Counted from the first letter of the stretch, positions 39,375-48,978 are shown. The stretch: 64,000 nt of DNA from Apilactobacillus sp. (GCF_025290035.1 NZ_JAMBKT010000002.1:40593-104592), one strand, 5' to 3'. A program made the numbers and translations. The notes: generated by a model not told the origin, from the sequence alone.

Positions 39375-41180
39375 TTAATCGTCTTTAACATCAATTATTT
39401 CTTCACCGAATAATTGTGTTGCTTGTTTTACTAATTTAGAATTATCTTCTGATTTTTCAATATTATTATCATCGTTTTCGTCCGGATTTTCAACACTAGA
39501 ATCAAGGCTAGGTGATTTTACTTCTCTCCCACCATTCTTTTGTGCGACAATATATCCTTTTCTGATTTCTGGCCATTGGTCAGAAGGAATAAAAATAAAA
39601 TCAGGAATATTGTGCAATATCCGGTCTAGTCCGTTAGATAATGCATCAAGCAATTTTTGGTCATTGCTAGCCTTTTGGAACAAGAATGCATATTCAAATG
39701 AAACTACAATCCCGTCATGACTTGCTGCAACCGGCTTAGAAACTTTCATAAGCGCACGTTGGGTAACATCTAGTTCACCTAAAAGTTCATCCCAAATATT
39801 TTTAACATTATTTAAATCTTCTCTAGTTGCATTATCTAGGATTGGATAAACCTTGGTAACGTTAACTTTACCGGTAGATTTACCAGCGCTTCTATTAGTT
39901 GAACGTTTTGGCTTTTCAACTGGTTTAGCAGTTTCAACATTGCCTTTAACACCATTCTTGATTAATTCTTCTACTTGTTTTTGTAGTGAACTAATCTGAT
40001 CTTTTAATTCACGGATTGTGGAATTATCATCAATATCCACATTACTTTCAACGTTTTGCACACTTTGTGTTACAACACTACTAGTAGCTGGTTGAGATTG
40101 AGTAGATGCTAATTTAACCGTTAACACATCTAGATAGACATCTGGATGCATTGTGTATTTCATTTGATTTTGAATATCATTCAAATCAACAATCATTTGG
40201 TAGATAGTTGGCGCATCAATTGATTCCGTTAAAGCCTTAAAGTTATCATCAATAACCCCTAATTCGGCTTCTTCCACCATTTCTGGAGATTGTTGATATA
40301 ACAAAATGTCTTGGCAATACTTGATTAAATCTTCAATAAAACGTTCTGCATCTTTTCCTGAATCTAACATTTCACGCACATTAGATAAAGCTGCTTGAAC
40401 ATCATGCTTTACAGCATTATTAAGGTATTGAGCAAGTAATGACTTGGTCACACTACCCGTTACTTGAAGCGCATTATCATATGTCACCTTATCAAAACCA
40501 AAGGAAAGCACTTGATCTAAGATACTTAGCGCATCACGCATCCCACCTTCAGCAGACTTAGCAATAACTCTAAGCGCTTGATCATCATATTCAATTTCCT
40601 TTTCATTCAAGATAAATTCCATTCTAGAAAGAATATCTTGAGCGGTAATTCGTTTGAAATCAAATCTTTGCACACGAGAAATAATCGTAGCTGGAATCTT
40701 TTGTGGTTCCGTGGTTGCTAAGATAAAGATAACATGTGCTGGTGGTTCTTCTAGTGTCTTTAGAAGTGCATTAAATGCTCCGGTAGAAAGCATATGAACT
40801 TCATCAATAATATAAACTTTGTAAGTCGCTTGTGTTGGTGCGTACTTCGCTTTGTCTCTAACGTCTCTAATTTCTTCAACCCCATTATTGGATGCGGCAT
40901 CGATTTCGATAACATCATTTAATGTTCCATTAGTAATGCTTTGACAAATCTCACACTCGTTACAAGGTTCTCCATCTTTTTGATTAGGGCAATTAATTGC
41001 CTTCGCTAAAATTTTAGCATCGGAAGTTTTTCCAGTTCCCCTAGGACCTGCAAATAAATAAGCATGACTCAACTGATTGGTAATAATCGCATTCTTCAAT
41101 GTCGTAGTGATTACATCTTGTCCAATCACATCATCAAAACGTTGCGGTCTCCATACACGGTATAAAGCTTGATAACTCAT
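39375..41180 (-). CDS. dnaX: DNA polymerase III subunit tau/gamma
   Basis: Clamp-loader ATPase and scaffold. 601 aa: AAA+ domain with Walker A GPRGTGKT (about 45-52), zinc-binding CPNQKDGEPCNECEIC, Walker B YIIDEVHML and the SRVQRFDFKRI sensor. Domain III follows, then a long low-complexity linker (about 365-450) and a C-terminal tau-specific domain that contacts PolC. I did not identify a frameshift signal for gamma. Confidence 0.96.
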   Translation of the reverse strand: MSYQALYRVWRPQRFDDVIGQDVITTTLKNAIITNQLSHAYLFAGPRGTGKTSDAKILAKAINCPNQKDGEPCNECEICQSITNGTLNDVIEIDAASNNGVEEIRDVRDKAKYAPTQATYKVYIIDEVHMLSTGAFNALLKTLEEPPAHVIFILATTEPQKIPATIISRVQRFDFKRITAQDILSRMEFILNEKEIEYDDQALRVIAKSAEGGMRDALSILDQVLSFGFDKVTYDNALQVTGSVTKSLLAQYLNNAVKHDVQAALSNVREMLDSGKDAERFIEDLIKYCQDILLYQQSPEMVEEAELGVIDDNFKALTESIDAPTIYQMIVDLNDIQNQMKYTMHPDVYLDVLTVKLASTQSQPATSSVVTQSVQNVESNVDIDDNSTIRELKDQISSLQKQVEELIKNGVKGNVETAKPVEKPKRSTNRSAGKSTGKVNVTKVYPILDNATREDLNNVKNIWDELLGELDVTQRALMKVSKPVAASHDGIVVSFEYAFLFQKASNDQKLLDALSNGLDRILHNIPDFIFIPSDQWPEIRKGYIVAQKNGGREVKSPSLDSSVENPDENDDNNIEKSEDNSKLVKQATQLFGEEIIDVKDD

Positions 41181-41261
41181 GGAAAACTCCCTTTCATAAA
41201 ACTAGTTATGTATATTATATATTCTATCGATGAATTATTCCATTATCGTTTTCCTTTAAAA

Positions 41262-41300
41262 TAAAAAAATCTCTTAGCCAACATTTGACTAAGAGTTTAT
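41262..41300 (-). terminator. Terminator of the SRP RNA
   Basis: Stem CTCTTAG / CTAAGAG with an 11-nt loop and a run of seven U residues in the minus-strand transcript, directly 3' to the SRP RNA. Confidence 0.8.
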
Positions 41301-41308
41301 TTGTATAA

Positions 41309-41403
41309 AAAACAAGAAGCACAAGCGTAGAATACTTAGTGCTGCTTCCTTTCGGATCTGACACGGTTCGTAAACACAACTTTGCTTCCAGGCCTTACGG
41401 CAT
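41309..41403 (-). ncRNA. ffs: Signal recognition particle RNA (small, 4.5S type)
   Basis: About 95 nt on the minus strand between tadA and dnaX. The core holds the conserved SRP apical helix: GTGTCAGATCCG, tetraloop region GAAA, GGAAGCAGCAC. The arms GCCGTAAGG...near the 5' end and the CTTGTGCTTC side at the 3' end complete a single long hairpin. It binds Ffh (SRP54) and targets membrane proteins. The short form lacks the Alu domain seen in Bacillus. Confidence 0.9.
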
Positions 41404-41408
41404 TAATA

Positions 41409-41437
41409 ATATTAACTTATTGAAAAACTTTTTTCAA
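41409..41437 (-). promoter_or_regulatory. SRP RNA promoter
   Basis: Minus-strand TTGAAA (41437-41432) and TAATAT (41414-41409), spacer 17 bp. The predicted start near 41402 matches the RNA 5' end. Confidence 0.75.
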
Positions 41438-41443
41438 GTTTAA

Positions 41444-41923
41444 TTATTTTTTCCTTTGTTCTTTTCGTTTCTTTCTTTTCATTTTAAAGAAACTCTTCAT
41501 TATATTGCTACATTCTGTGTTGATAATTCCTGAATATAATTCCACATGATGATTCAATCTATCATCGGAAAAAACTTGATATAAACTTTTAGCGGCTCCC
41601 GCTTTAACATCATCGGCACCATAAAAGACTCTTTTAATTCGTGAATTAATAATCGTTCCTGCACACATTAAACATGGTTCAATTGTTACATATAAATCAC
41701 AATCTTCTAGTCGCCAACTACCTAAATGTCGGCAAGCTTCATCAATTGCAATCGTTTCAGCATGATCCATCGCAATGTTACTATGCTCTCTTAAATTGTG
41801 GCCTCTCCCAATAATTTTACCATCATGAACGACTACTGCTCCAATAGGGACTTCATCAATCAAGTATGCTTTTTTGGCCTCAACTAAAGCTTCTTGCATG
41901 TATTTTTCTGCTAAATTATCCAT
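41444..41923 (-). CDS. tadA: tRNA-specific adenosine deaminase
   Basis: Converts A34 to inosine in tRNA-Arg(ACG). About 159 aa with the deaminase zinc motif DHAETIAI (HAE) and PCLMCAG (PCxxC). ATG 41923 follows GGAAAG and overlaps the end of the upstream methyltransferase by 8 bp. A longer reading would run further into that gene. Together with the CCG tRNA at 4618 it covers the CGN Arg box. Confidence 0.95.
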   Translation of the reverse strand: MDNLAEKYMQEALVEAKKAYLIDEVPIGAVVVHDGKIIGRGHNLREHSNIAMDHAETIAIDEACRHLGSWRLEDCDLYVTIEPCLMCAGTIINSRIKRVFYGADDVKAGAAKSLYQVFSDDRLNHHVELYSGIINTECSNIMKSFFKMKRKKRKEQRKK

Positions 41924-42521
41924 TGTAAACACTTTCCAAGATGTAGTATCCCTTGTTCTTTTTAATAATTTCACAATTACCAAATAATGATGTCATTAAT
42001 TTTTTAGCAGATGGTGCCCCTTGCTTCTTTTGCAAAACAACAGTTAGTGTTCCATTTGGAACTAGATGAGATACTGCTCCTTCGATCATCCCATCAACAA
42101 CATCCTTTCCTGCTCTTACAGGTGGGTTCGTGATGATGGCAGCAAACTTATCTTCAACTGTTTCATAAATATTAGAATTATGAATTTTTACGTTAGCAAC
42201 ATGATTTTGTTCAGCATTTTTAACAGCTAATTCTAATGCTAAGTTATTTACATCAACCATTTCAAATACTCTATCTGGATGATGCTTGGCTAACGCAATT
42301 GCCATCGGACCGTATCCACAGCCTAAATCCAAAACATTTCCATCAGGGATTTTATCCATATTGACGCTTTCAACTAATGTTTTAGAACCAAAATCGACTG
42401 TTCGCTTAGAGAACACTCCATTGTCAGTGGTAAAGGTTAAATTATTTCCTAACAAATTAAAATTCCATGTGTGAAGCTCATGGACAACATTAGGATTTGG
42501 TGTATAATAAAATTCGTTCAT
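41916..42521 (-). CDS. Class I SAM methyltransferase, RsmC/RlmG-like
   Basis: 201 aa. SAM motif I in VLDLGCGYGPMAIAL (about 62-76), then FEMVDVNNLALELA, and the catalytic NPPV motif in IITNPPVRAGKD. NPPY/NPPF-type motifs mark N-methyltransferases acting on guanine or adenine in rRNA. YbxB of Bacillus is the nearest known type by organisation. The exact target is unknown. Confidence 0.85.
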   Translation of the reverse strand: MNEFYYTPNPNVVHELHTWNFNLLGNNLTFTTDNGVFSKRTVDFGSKTLVESVNMDKIPDGNVLDLGCGYGPMAIALAKHHPDRVFEMVDVNNLALELAVKNAEQNHVANVKIHNSNIYETVEDKFAAIITNPPVRAGKDVVDGMIEGAVSHLVPNGTLTVVLQKKQGAPSAKKLMTSLFGNCEIIKKNKGYYILESVYNG

Positions 42522-42565
42522 TTGAAATCAGATCCTTAAATAAAAAATTTTTAAAATTCTCTAAC

Positions 42566-42613
42566 ACACTGTATCTAGTAGATTGGAAACATTTCCAATA
42601 CTAAATATGGTGT
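42566..42613 (+). promoter_or_regulatory. Tandem NrdR boxes upstream of nrdHEF
   Basis: Two 16-bp sites, ACACTGTATCTAGTAG (42566-42581) and ATACTAAATATGGTGT (42598-42613), each match 13 of 16 positions of the NrdR consensus. Their starts are 32 bp apart, about three helical turns, as is usual for paired NrdR boxes. Between them lies a perfect 16-bp palindrome TTGGAAACATTTCCAA (42583-42598). NrdR-dependent repression when dATP is abundant is inferred. The nrdR gene is not in this window. Confidence 0.75.
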
Positions 42614-42710
42614 TTTTTATTTGATTTTTTTCTTTTCTGGTGTAAACTTTTATATATAAATTAACCGAAAATATCGTACATATTTCGTCAAAAGAAAGGG
42701 AGCAATACAC

Positions 42711-42938
42711 ATGGCACAAGTTACTGTATATTCAAAAAATAATTGCATGCAATGCAAAATGACTAAACGCTTTTTAAGCGAACACGATATCGATTTTATC
42801 GAAAGAAACATCAATGAAGAACCCGAATACGTACCATACTTAAAATCAAAAGGTTTTATGTCATTACCAGTAGTTGAAGCTGATGGTATTGACTCAATTT
42901 CAGGTTTTAGACCAGATCAATTAAGCCAACTAGCTTAA
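42711..42938 (+). CDS. nrdH: Glutaredoxin-like protein NrdH
   Basis: Electron donor for class Ib ribonucleotide reductase, itself reduced by thioredoxin reductase. 75 aa. Redox motif CMQC (about 12-15) and the family C-terminal stretch FRPDQL. ATG 42711 follows AAAGGGAG. Leads the nrdH-nrdE-nrdF cluster. Confidence 0.93.
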   Translation: MAQVTVYSKNNCMQCKMTKRFLSEHDIDFIERNINEEPEYVPYLKSKGFMSLPVVEADGIDSISGFRPDQLSQLA

Positions 42939-42974
42939 TTTAAATTTCGTATTATTCATTATAATATAAAAAGT

Positions 42975-43015
42975 AATTTTTGGCGAAACCGCTAATGGTC
43001 TCGCCATATTTTATC
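42975..43015 (+). other. Hairpin between nrdH and nrdE
   Basis: TGGCGA-ACC ... GGT-TCGCCA (42981-43006) makes a nine-pair stem with an A-C mismatch, followed by a weak T-rich stretch. It could be a partial terminator or an mRNA processing site that sets nrdH above nrdEF. The effect is not proven. Confidence 0.45.
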
Positions 43016-43055
43016 TATAAATATCAATTTTTTACTATGAAAGAGTGGTTCGAAC

Positions 43056-45221
43056 ATGTCATTAAAAGATTTGAAAGACGTAACTTATTACGATCTTAAT
43101 AATGAAATTAACATCCCTAAGGATGATAAAATTCAACTAAATAAAGATAAAGATGCCCTAGCAGCCTTTATCAAAGAAAACGTAAAACCTAATTTAAAAA
43201 CTTTTAATTCTTTAAAAGAAAAATATGACTTTTTAGTAGAAAATGATTATCTTGAAGAAGAATTCTTAGCAAAATATGACTTCTCATTTATTGAAAAAAT
43301 CTACGATTATTTGAAGAGCCAAAATTTTGAATTCAAATCTTTTATGGCTGCTTACAAGTTTTATGCTCAATATGCATTAAAGACTGATGACGGAAACTTC
43401 TATCTAGAAGAATTTATCGATCGTGTTGCGATTAACGCATTATACTTTGCAGATGGTGATGAAGAATTAGCAATGAACCTAGCTGATGAAATTGTTCATC
43501 AAAGATACCAACCTGCTACCCCATCATTCTTGAATGCTGGTAGAAAACGTCGTGGTGAATTCGTTTCATGTTTCTTAATTCAACCAACTGATGATATGAA
43601 CACAATTGGTAGAACTATTAATTCTGCTTTACAGCTATCACGTATTGGTGGTGGTGTTGGAATTAACCTTTCTAACTTACGTGCAGCTGGTGACCCTATC
43701 AAACATATCGAAGGTGCTGCTTCTGGTGTTGTTCCTGTTATGAAATTATTGGAAGACAGTTTTTCTTACTCTAACCAATTAGGTCAACGTCAAGGTGCAG
43801 GTGCAGTTTACTTAAACGTATTCCATCCAGACATTATCGCATTCCTTTCAGCCAAGAAAGAAAATGCTGATGAAAAGATTCGTGTTAAGACTTTATCACT
43901 AGCAGTAACTGTTCCTGATAAGTTCTATGAATTAGCTCAAAACGATGAAGACATGTACCTATTCAGTCCATATGATGTGGAAAGAATTTACGGTGTACCT
44001 TTCTCATACGTTGATATTACCGCTGAATATGACAACATGGTTAACAACGACGAAATCAAGAAGACTAAGATTAACGCTCGTGAACTAGAAACTGAAATTA
44101 GTAAGCTACAACAAGAATCTGGTTACCCATACATTATTAATATCGATACTGTTAACAAGGAAAACCCTATTGATGGTAAGATTGTTATGAGTAATTTATG
44201 TTCAGAAATCATGCAAGTACAAGAACCTTCTACTGTTGATAACGAACAAAACTATGAACAATTAGGTACTGACGTTTCATGTAACCTAGGATCAACTAAC
44301 ATCGTTAACTTAATGGCTAGTCCTGATTTTGGTAAGTCAGTTGATGCAATGGTTCGTGCTTTAACTTTTGTTACTGACCACTCTGACATTGATGTTGTTC
44401 CTTCTATTCAAAGAGGTAACGCCCTATCACATAGTATTGGTCTAGGTGGAATGGGTCTACACAGTTTCTTAGCTAAAAACCAAATTGAATATGGTTCTGA
44501 CGAAGCCATTGAATTTACTGGTGTTTACTTCATGCTATTAAACTACTGGACTTTAGTTGCTTCAAACAAGATTGCTGCTGAACGTCACGAAACTTTCCAT
44601 AATTTTGAAAAGAGTCAATACGCTGACGGTACTTACTTCGACAGATACACCACTAAATACTGGGGCCCAACTAACGAACGTGTTAAAGAATTATTTGATG
44701 GTATTTTTGTTCCAACTGAAAGTGATTGGGAAGAATTAAAAGAAGCTGTTATGAATGATGGTTTATACCACCAAAACAGGATGGCTGTTGCTCCAAACGG
44801 TTCAATTTCATACATTAATGATTCTACTGCAAGTTTGCACCCTATCATTAGTCGTGTTGAAGAAAGATACGAATCAAAGACTGGTAAGATTTACTACCCA
44901 GCTCCATTCTTATCAAACGATACTCTAAAATACTACAAGTCAGCTTATGATATTGACATGAGAAGAGTTATCGATACTTACGCTGCTGCTCAAAAGCATG
45001 TAGATCAAAGTATGAGTCTTACTCTATTCATGCGTTCAACTATCCCTGATGGATTATACGAATGGAAGAACGGTAGAACCGATAAAATGACAACTCGTGA
45101 CTTAACCATTCTTCGTAACTACGCTCACGCTAAAGGTATTAAGTCATTGTACTACGTAAGAACTTACACTGATGATAACCAAGAAGTCGGTGTTAACGAA
45201 TGTGAAAGTTGCTCAATCTAA
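43056..45221 (+). CDS. nrdE: Ribonucleotide reductase class Ib, large subunit
   Basis: Reduces ribonucleoside diphosphates, using a radical supplied by NrdF. The 721-aa protein lacks an N-terminal ATP-cone, as expected for NrdE. Residue landmarks include NLCSEI, SCNLGSTNI (a Cys of the catalytic set) and the C-terminal redox pair in NECESCSI. ATG 43056 follows AGAGTGG. It is 118 bp after nrdH with a hairpin between. Confidence 0.97.
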   Translation: MSLKDLKDVTYYDLNNEINIPKDDKIQLNKDKDALAAFIKENVKPNLKTFNSLKEKYDFLVENDYLEEEFLAKYDFSFIEKIYDYLKSQNFEFKSFMAAYKFYAQYALKTDDGNFYLEEFIDRVAINALYFADGDEELAMNLADEIVHQRYQPATPSFLNAGRKRRGEFVSCFLIQPTDDMNTIGRTINSALQLSRIGGGVGINLSNLRAAGDPIKHIEGAASGVVPVMKLLEDSFSYSNQLGQRQGAGAVYLNVFHPDIIAFLSAKKENADEKIRVKTLSLAVTVPDKFYELAQNDEDMYLFSPYDVERIYGVPFSYVDITAEYDNMVNNDEIKKTKINARELETEISKLQQESGYPYIINIDTVNKENPIDGKIVMSNLCSEIMQVQEPSTVDNEQNYEQLGTDVSCNLGSTNIVNLMASPDFGKSVDAMVRALTFVTDHSDIDVVPSIQRGNALSHSIGLGGMGLHSFLAKNQIEYGSDEAIEFTGVYFMLLNYWTLVASNKIAAERHETFHNFEKSQYADGTYFDRYTTKYWGPTNERVKELFDGIFVPTESDWEELKEAVMNDGLYHQNRMAVAPNGSISYINDSTASLHPIISRVEERYESKTGKIYYPAPFLSNDTLKYYKSAYDIDMRRVIDTYAAAQKHVDQSMSLTLFMRSTIPDGLYEWKNGRTDKMTTRDLTILRNYAHAKGIKSLYYVRTYTDDNQEVGVNECESCSI

Positions 45222-45245
45222 ACTAGTTAGGAGATTTTTATTACA

Positions 45246-46220
45246 ATGGAAAATTATAAAGCTATCAACTGGAATGCGATTAGTGACCAAATTGATAAAG
45301 CAACCTGGGAAAAATTAACCGAACAATTTTGGTTAGATACTAGGATTCCCCTATCAAATGATTTAGCTGATTGGCGAACATTAGACGATGATCACAAATG
45401 GTTAGTTGGTCACGTCTTCGGTGGTCTAACTCTACTAGATACCCTTCAATCACAAGATGGGATGGCTGCACTTAGAAAAGACGTTGCTACACAACATGAA
45501 AGCGCAGTTCTAAGTAATATTCAATTTATGGAATCTGTCCATGCGAAAAGTTACTCATCAATTTTTTCAACTCTAAATACTCCTGACGAAATTGCTGAAA
45601 TCTTTGACTGGAGTGATTCAGAAGAATTCCTTCAAAACAAATCAAAGAAAATTTATGAACTATATCATGATGATTCAAATCCATTGAAGAAAAAGATTTC
45701 AAGTGTATTTCTAGAAACTTTCTTATTCTACTCTGGTTTCTATACCCCACTTTGGTACTTAGGACACAATAAGTTACCTAACGTGGCTGAAATCATTAAG
45801 TTAATTCTTCGCGATGAGTCTGTTCACGGAACATACATTGGTTACAAATTCCAATTAGGTTTCAACCAATTAGGTGACAACGAAAAACAAGACTTAAAGG
45901 ATTGGATGTACAACTTCTTATACGACTTATACGAAAATGAAGAAAAGTACACTCACATCTTATATGATCAAGTTGGTTGGACTGATGACGTATTAAAATT
46001 CATTAGATACAACGCTAACAAAGCGCTAATGAACTTAGGTCAAGATCCATTGTTCCCAGATAACGCCGACGATGTTGACCCAATCGTTATGAATGGTATT
46101 TCAACATCTACTGCTAACCATGACTTCTTCTCACAAGTTGGTAATGGATACCGTTTAGGTGAAGTTGAAGCAATGAAAGATGACGATTACAAGATTTGGT
46201 TCCCAAAAGATAATCAATAA
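45246..46220 (+). CDS. nrdF: Ribonucleotide reductase class Ib, small subunit
   Basis: 324-aa ferritin-like subunit that holds the dimetal-tyrosyl radical. Metal ligands are visible in QDGMAALRKDVATQHESAV and MESVHAKSYSS, and in RDESVHGTYIGY near the centre. ATG 45246 is 24 bp after nrdE. NrdI, the flavodoxin that activates Mn-NrdF, is not in the cluster. Ends at a bidirectional terminator. Confidence 0.97.
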   Translation: MENYKAINWNAISDQIDKATWEKLTEQFWLDTRIPLSNDLADWRTLDDDHKWLVGHVFGGLTLLDTLQSQDGMAALRKDVATQHESAVLSNIQFMESVHAKSYSSIFSTLNTPDEIAEIFDWSDSEEFLQNKSKKIYELYHDDSNPLKKKISSVFLETFLFYSGFYTPLWYLGHNKLPNVAEIIKLILRDESVHGTYIGYKFQLGFNQLGDNEKQDLKDWMYNFLYDLYENEEKYTHILYDQVGWTDDVLKFIRYNANKALMNLGQDPLFPDNADDVDPIVMNGISTSTANHDFFSQVGNGYRLGEVEAMKDDDYKIWFPKDNQ

Positions 46221-46260
46221 TAAAAAAGCAGTCATTAATAATTAATGACTGCTTTTTTAT
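46221..46260. terminator. Bidirectional terminator after nrdF
   Basis: AAAAAAGCAGTCATTAAT with its perfect complement forms a long stem. T tracts lie on both sides. Confidence 0.9.
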
Positions 46261-46273
46261 ATCTATCATGGCC

Positions 46274-46322
46274 AAAAAAATACCCAAGATTGAGTTTTAA
46301 ATATCAATCTCGGGTATTTTTA
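46274..46322 (-). terminator. Second terminator, downstream of mprF
   Basis: AATACCCGAGATTGA / CAATCTTGGGTATT stem with a loop of about 14 nt, followed by seven U residues in the minus-strand transcript. Located beyond the mprF stop. Confidence 0.75.
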
Positions 46323-46350
46323 TTTACATCATTTTAAATTGATTATAGGC

Positions 46351-48945
46351 CTATTTTTTAAACCATTTTTTCCAAAATGGAACCTTTTCACAATTCTTCT
46401 CAACATGTTCATTTACCAATACTAATAATTGTAGCATTGTGAAGACAAGTGAGTTTCCTCGACGGTAAGAAATATACTTAGGAGTCCATTCACTAACGTA
46501 TTTTTCTTTGTAAGATCTTAGTCCTTGGAAACTGTAGAACGCTGTTCCATACTTGTAAATCAGGTTAGATATCTTTTCATCAATAAAACTATATCTGGAT
46601 TCGCCAACATTTGATAGTGGTGCCATTCCTAAGTTGAAGTAGTTATACCCTTCATCTTTAACATAGTTAAAGAGATTAATGAAAATCCCATCCATGATAC
46701 CAGATGGTGCATCTTCACTTGAACGCATTAAGTCAATCGATGTCATTTCACGGTCACCGGTTGGCATAATATTTGCAAATGCGACCGGTTTATTGTCTTT
46801 GTCTTTCATAACAGCGATTGGGGCTTGATTTAGGTAATATTTATTAAAGTATCCTAGTGAGAAGCCCTTTTCTGGTTTTCCGTTTAACCAGTTGTCAGAT
46901 ACTTCTTTCAATTCATCGATGAATGCATCTGAGAATGGTGGTTGAATAATTTCAAACTTGTATTCATCACGTTCAAATTTATTCATTAAGGCACGTTCAC
47001 CACGATGTTTCTTTCCAGTAATGGAGAATGTATCTAGTGCAACGTGTCCTTCTTCACCAGCTTTGGTAAAACTAAAACCTTTTTCATGAAGAAGCATTGT
47101 TAATTCTTCACCAATTTCGTAGAAAACAAGTGAATAGCCAATGTTATCACTGTCTTCAATAAATTGATCAACAGCATCTTCTAACTTGGCCATGTTACCA
47201 ATTGGTTCACCCATTATCATAATCTTGTTAGCACGACATTTGTACATAAAGAATAGTTGGTCTTCTCCACCTTCTTGATAGAAGTAAATATCCTTATCAC
47301 GAACATATGCTAAATGACTAACTTCATTTCCACCAAATTTGTTAATGACTTCAGAAACACGGTTAGCATCGAATGGTTGATTTAACCAATCTACTTTTGA
47401 GTATGAAAGGAAACGGTAAGTTAAGACTAAGATTAAGCAAGCTAAAATCAATCCTAAGAAACCAGCAAACCAAACTTGTGGTGAAGGAAGTAGGTATGAG
47501 TTTGACCAATGGAAAACAGCGAACTTGAAGTTAGTAAGTAATCCGATGATCAAATAGAAAATGAAAGCTAAGCCAAAAATCAATAAATCAATTAATACAT
47601 GTCCCCATGAATATGTGAATTTTTGACGGTATAAAACACCATAACTTAGCCATAAACTAATTAATAGCACTACTGAAAGAGAAATCATATTGCTTGGGAA
47701 ATCTTCTTTCCAAAGGGTATTACCCATCGCAATGATTAAAAGAACCGCAGTTGGCCAAAAAGCTTTTTTAACTTTTGAACCAAACCCACGCGCAAATCCA
47801 ATTAATAAGAACGCTACGATTACTGTACTTAATTGATCTAAGAAATAGAAAGAATAAGGTTCCAACGAAATATAGAATCTATTCATTAAGACCAAGTTAG
47901 GAATGACAGCAAGTAGTAACATCATGATTCCTGAGAAATACATAAATAGTGTTATAAACATATGTGCTAATCTTTGAATGATTAACTTAGGAATCCCATC
48001 TAAAAATGCATTAAAGCGTTGGAATACATCAATAATTAAGAAAATAATTCCTAAAGCAACTGGGAAAATGTAATAAAACGCACGGTATAAGATTAACCAA
48101 ACAGCGGCATCGCTTGGTGTTACCCCAATAAATGTTAATCCTAATAACATTGTTCCTTCAAAACTACCAAGTCCCCCAGGAACTAGAGACGCTACCCCAA
48201 CAACATTCGCAACAACAAATACAGGGAAAACGGCTAATAGATTAATTGGTTGATGCATAAATGCACCAATAGCCATGAATAAACCTGCACATCCTAGCCA
48301 TTCTAAACATGATCCAGCAATTAGTTGTGATTCAAGTTTAATTGTTAAGTCTTTAAAGTAATCAGAATCTGTGAATCTAGTAATGATAAATAGGATTGGG
48401 AAGTATAGTCCCCCTAGAACTAGAACAATCCACCACCACCAATCATGACTATTAGTCCCAAATCCGAAACTAAACATCATAATTAAAGCGATCCAACAGT
48501 AAGTTGATAAACCTGCTAGTAAGAATATCACGATTTTTGAAATTGCATATAAAATTTGTTTTTTAGTCGCATTTTCACTATAGAAACTAGATCTCATACT
48601 AGCCCCTAATACACCACCAAATCCAGCGATGTTGGTTAATGTGTTAGTAATCCACCCTGTTTTTATGATATAAGACTTTTTAAACTTACCAGGTAAGAAA
48701 TCAACAATAGTGAAATCATAAATTAACATTGGAGATACTGCGATGAATCCCAAAAGAATCATAATAAAGATAGATAGCGGTGATAACCTAGAGAAACTTT
48801 CCGCCATTTGTCTTCCACTAATTTCTTTTGAAACAGAAAAAATAACATGAACTACAACTGCTAATACAAATAAAACGAAGACAACTTTAACCAGTGTCAT
48901 ATGACGATTTATCCAATCAGCACACTTTTTAAATAAAGCTTTCAA
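46351..48945 (-). CDS. mprF: Phosphatidylglycerol lysyltransferase/flippase MprF
   Basis: Adds lysine (or alanine) from aminoacyl-tRNA to phosphatidylglycerol and flips it outward, which lowers the negative surface charge and protects against cationic peptides. About 864 aa: an N-terminal region (about 1-540) of some 13-14 hydrophobic helices with the LSS-type flippase motif VPGGLGSFEG, then a cytoplasmic GNAT-like synthase domain (DUF2156) with GEPIGN and NLGMAPLSN. TTG 48945 is the probable start, eight bases after GGAGG. An ATG at 48960 covers that site and lacks its own. Confidence 0.93.
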   Translation of the reverse strand: MKALFKKCADWINRHMTLVKVVFVLFVLAVVVHVIFSVSKEISGRQMAESFSRLSPLSIFIMILLGFIAVSPMLIYDFTIVDFLPGKFKKSYIIKTGWITNTLTNIAGFGGVLGASMRSSFYSENATKKQILYAISKIVIFLLAGLSTYCWIALIMMFSFGFGTNSHDWWWWIVLVLGGLYFPILFIITRFTDSDYFKDLTIKLESQLIAGSCLEWLGCAGLFMAIGAFMHQPINLLAVFPVFVVANVVGVASLVPGGLGSFEGTMLLGLTFIGVTPSDAAVWLILYRAFYYIFPVALGIIFLIIDVFQRFNAFLDGIPKLIIQRLAHMFITLFMYFSGIMMLLLAVIPNLVLMNRFYISLEPYSFYFLDQLSTVIVAFLLIGFARGFGSKVKKAFWPTAVLLIIAMGNTLWKEDFPSNMISLSVVLLISLWLSYGVLYRQKFTYSWGHVLIDLLIFGLAFIFYLIIGLLTNFKFAVFHWSNSYLLPSPQVWFAGFLGLILACLILVLTYRFLSYSKVDWLNQPFDANRVSEVINKFGGNEVSHLAYVRDKDIYFYQEGGEDQLFFMYKCRANKIMIMGEPIGNMAKLEDAVDQFIEDSDNIGYSLVFYEIGEELTMLLHEKGFSFTKAGEEGHVALDTFSITGKKHRGERALMNKFERDEYKFEIIQPPFSDAFIDELKEVSDNWLNGKPEKGFSLGYFNKYYLNQAPIAVMKDKDNKPVAFANIMPTGDREMTSIDLMRSSEDAPSGIMDGIFINLFNYVKDEGYNYFNLGMAPLSNVGESRYSFIDEKISNLIYKYGTAFYSFQGLRSYKEKYVSEWTPKYISYRRGNSLVFTMLQLLVLVNEHVEKNCEKVPFWKKWFKK

Positions 48946-48978
48946 TTCTGCTTCCTCCATAAAAATCTAATTATCTAC

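Noticed and set aside
39375..41180. Programmed frameshift in dnaX giving gamma
   Set aside because: No A-rich slippery heptamer with a following stem could be supported by eye in the tau-specific part.
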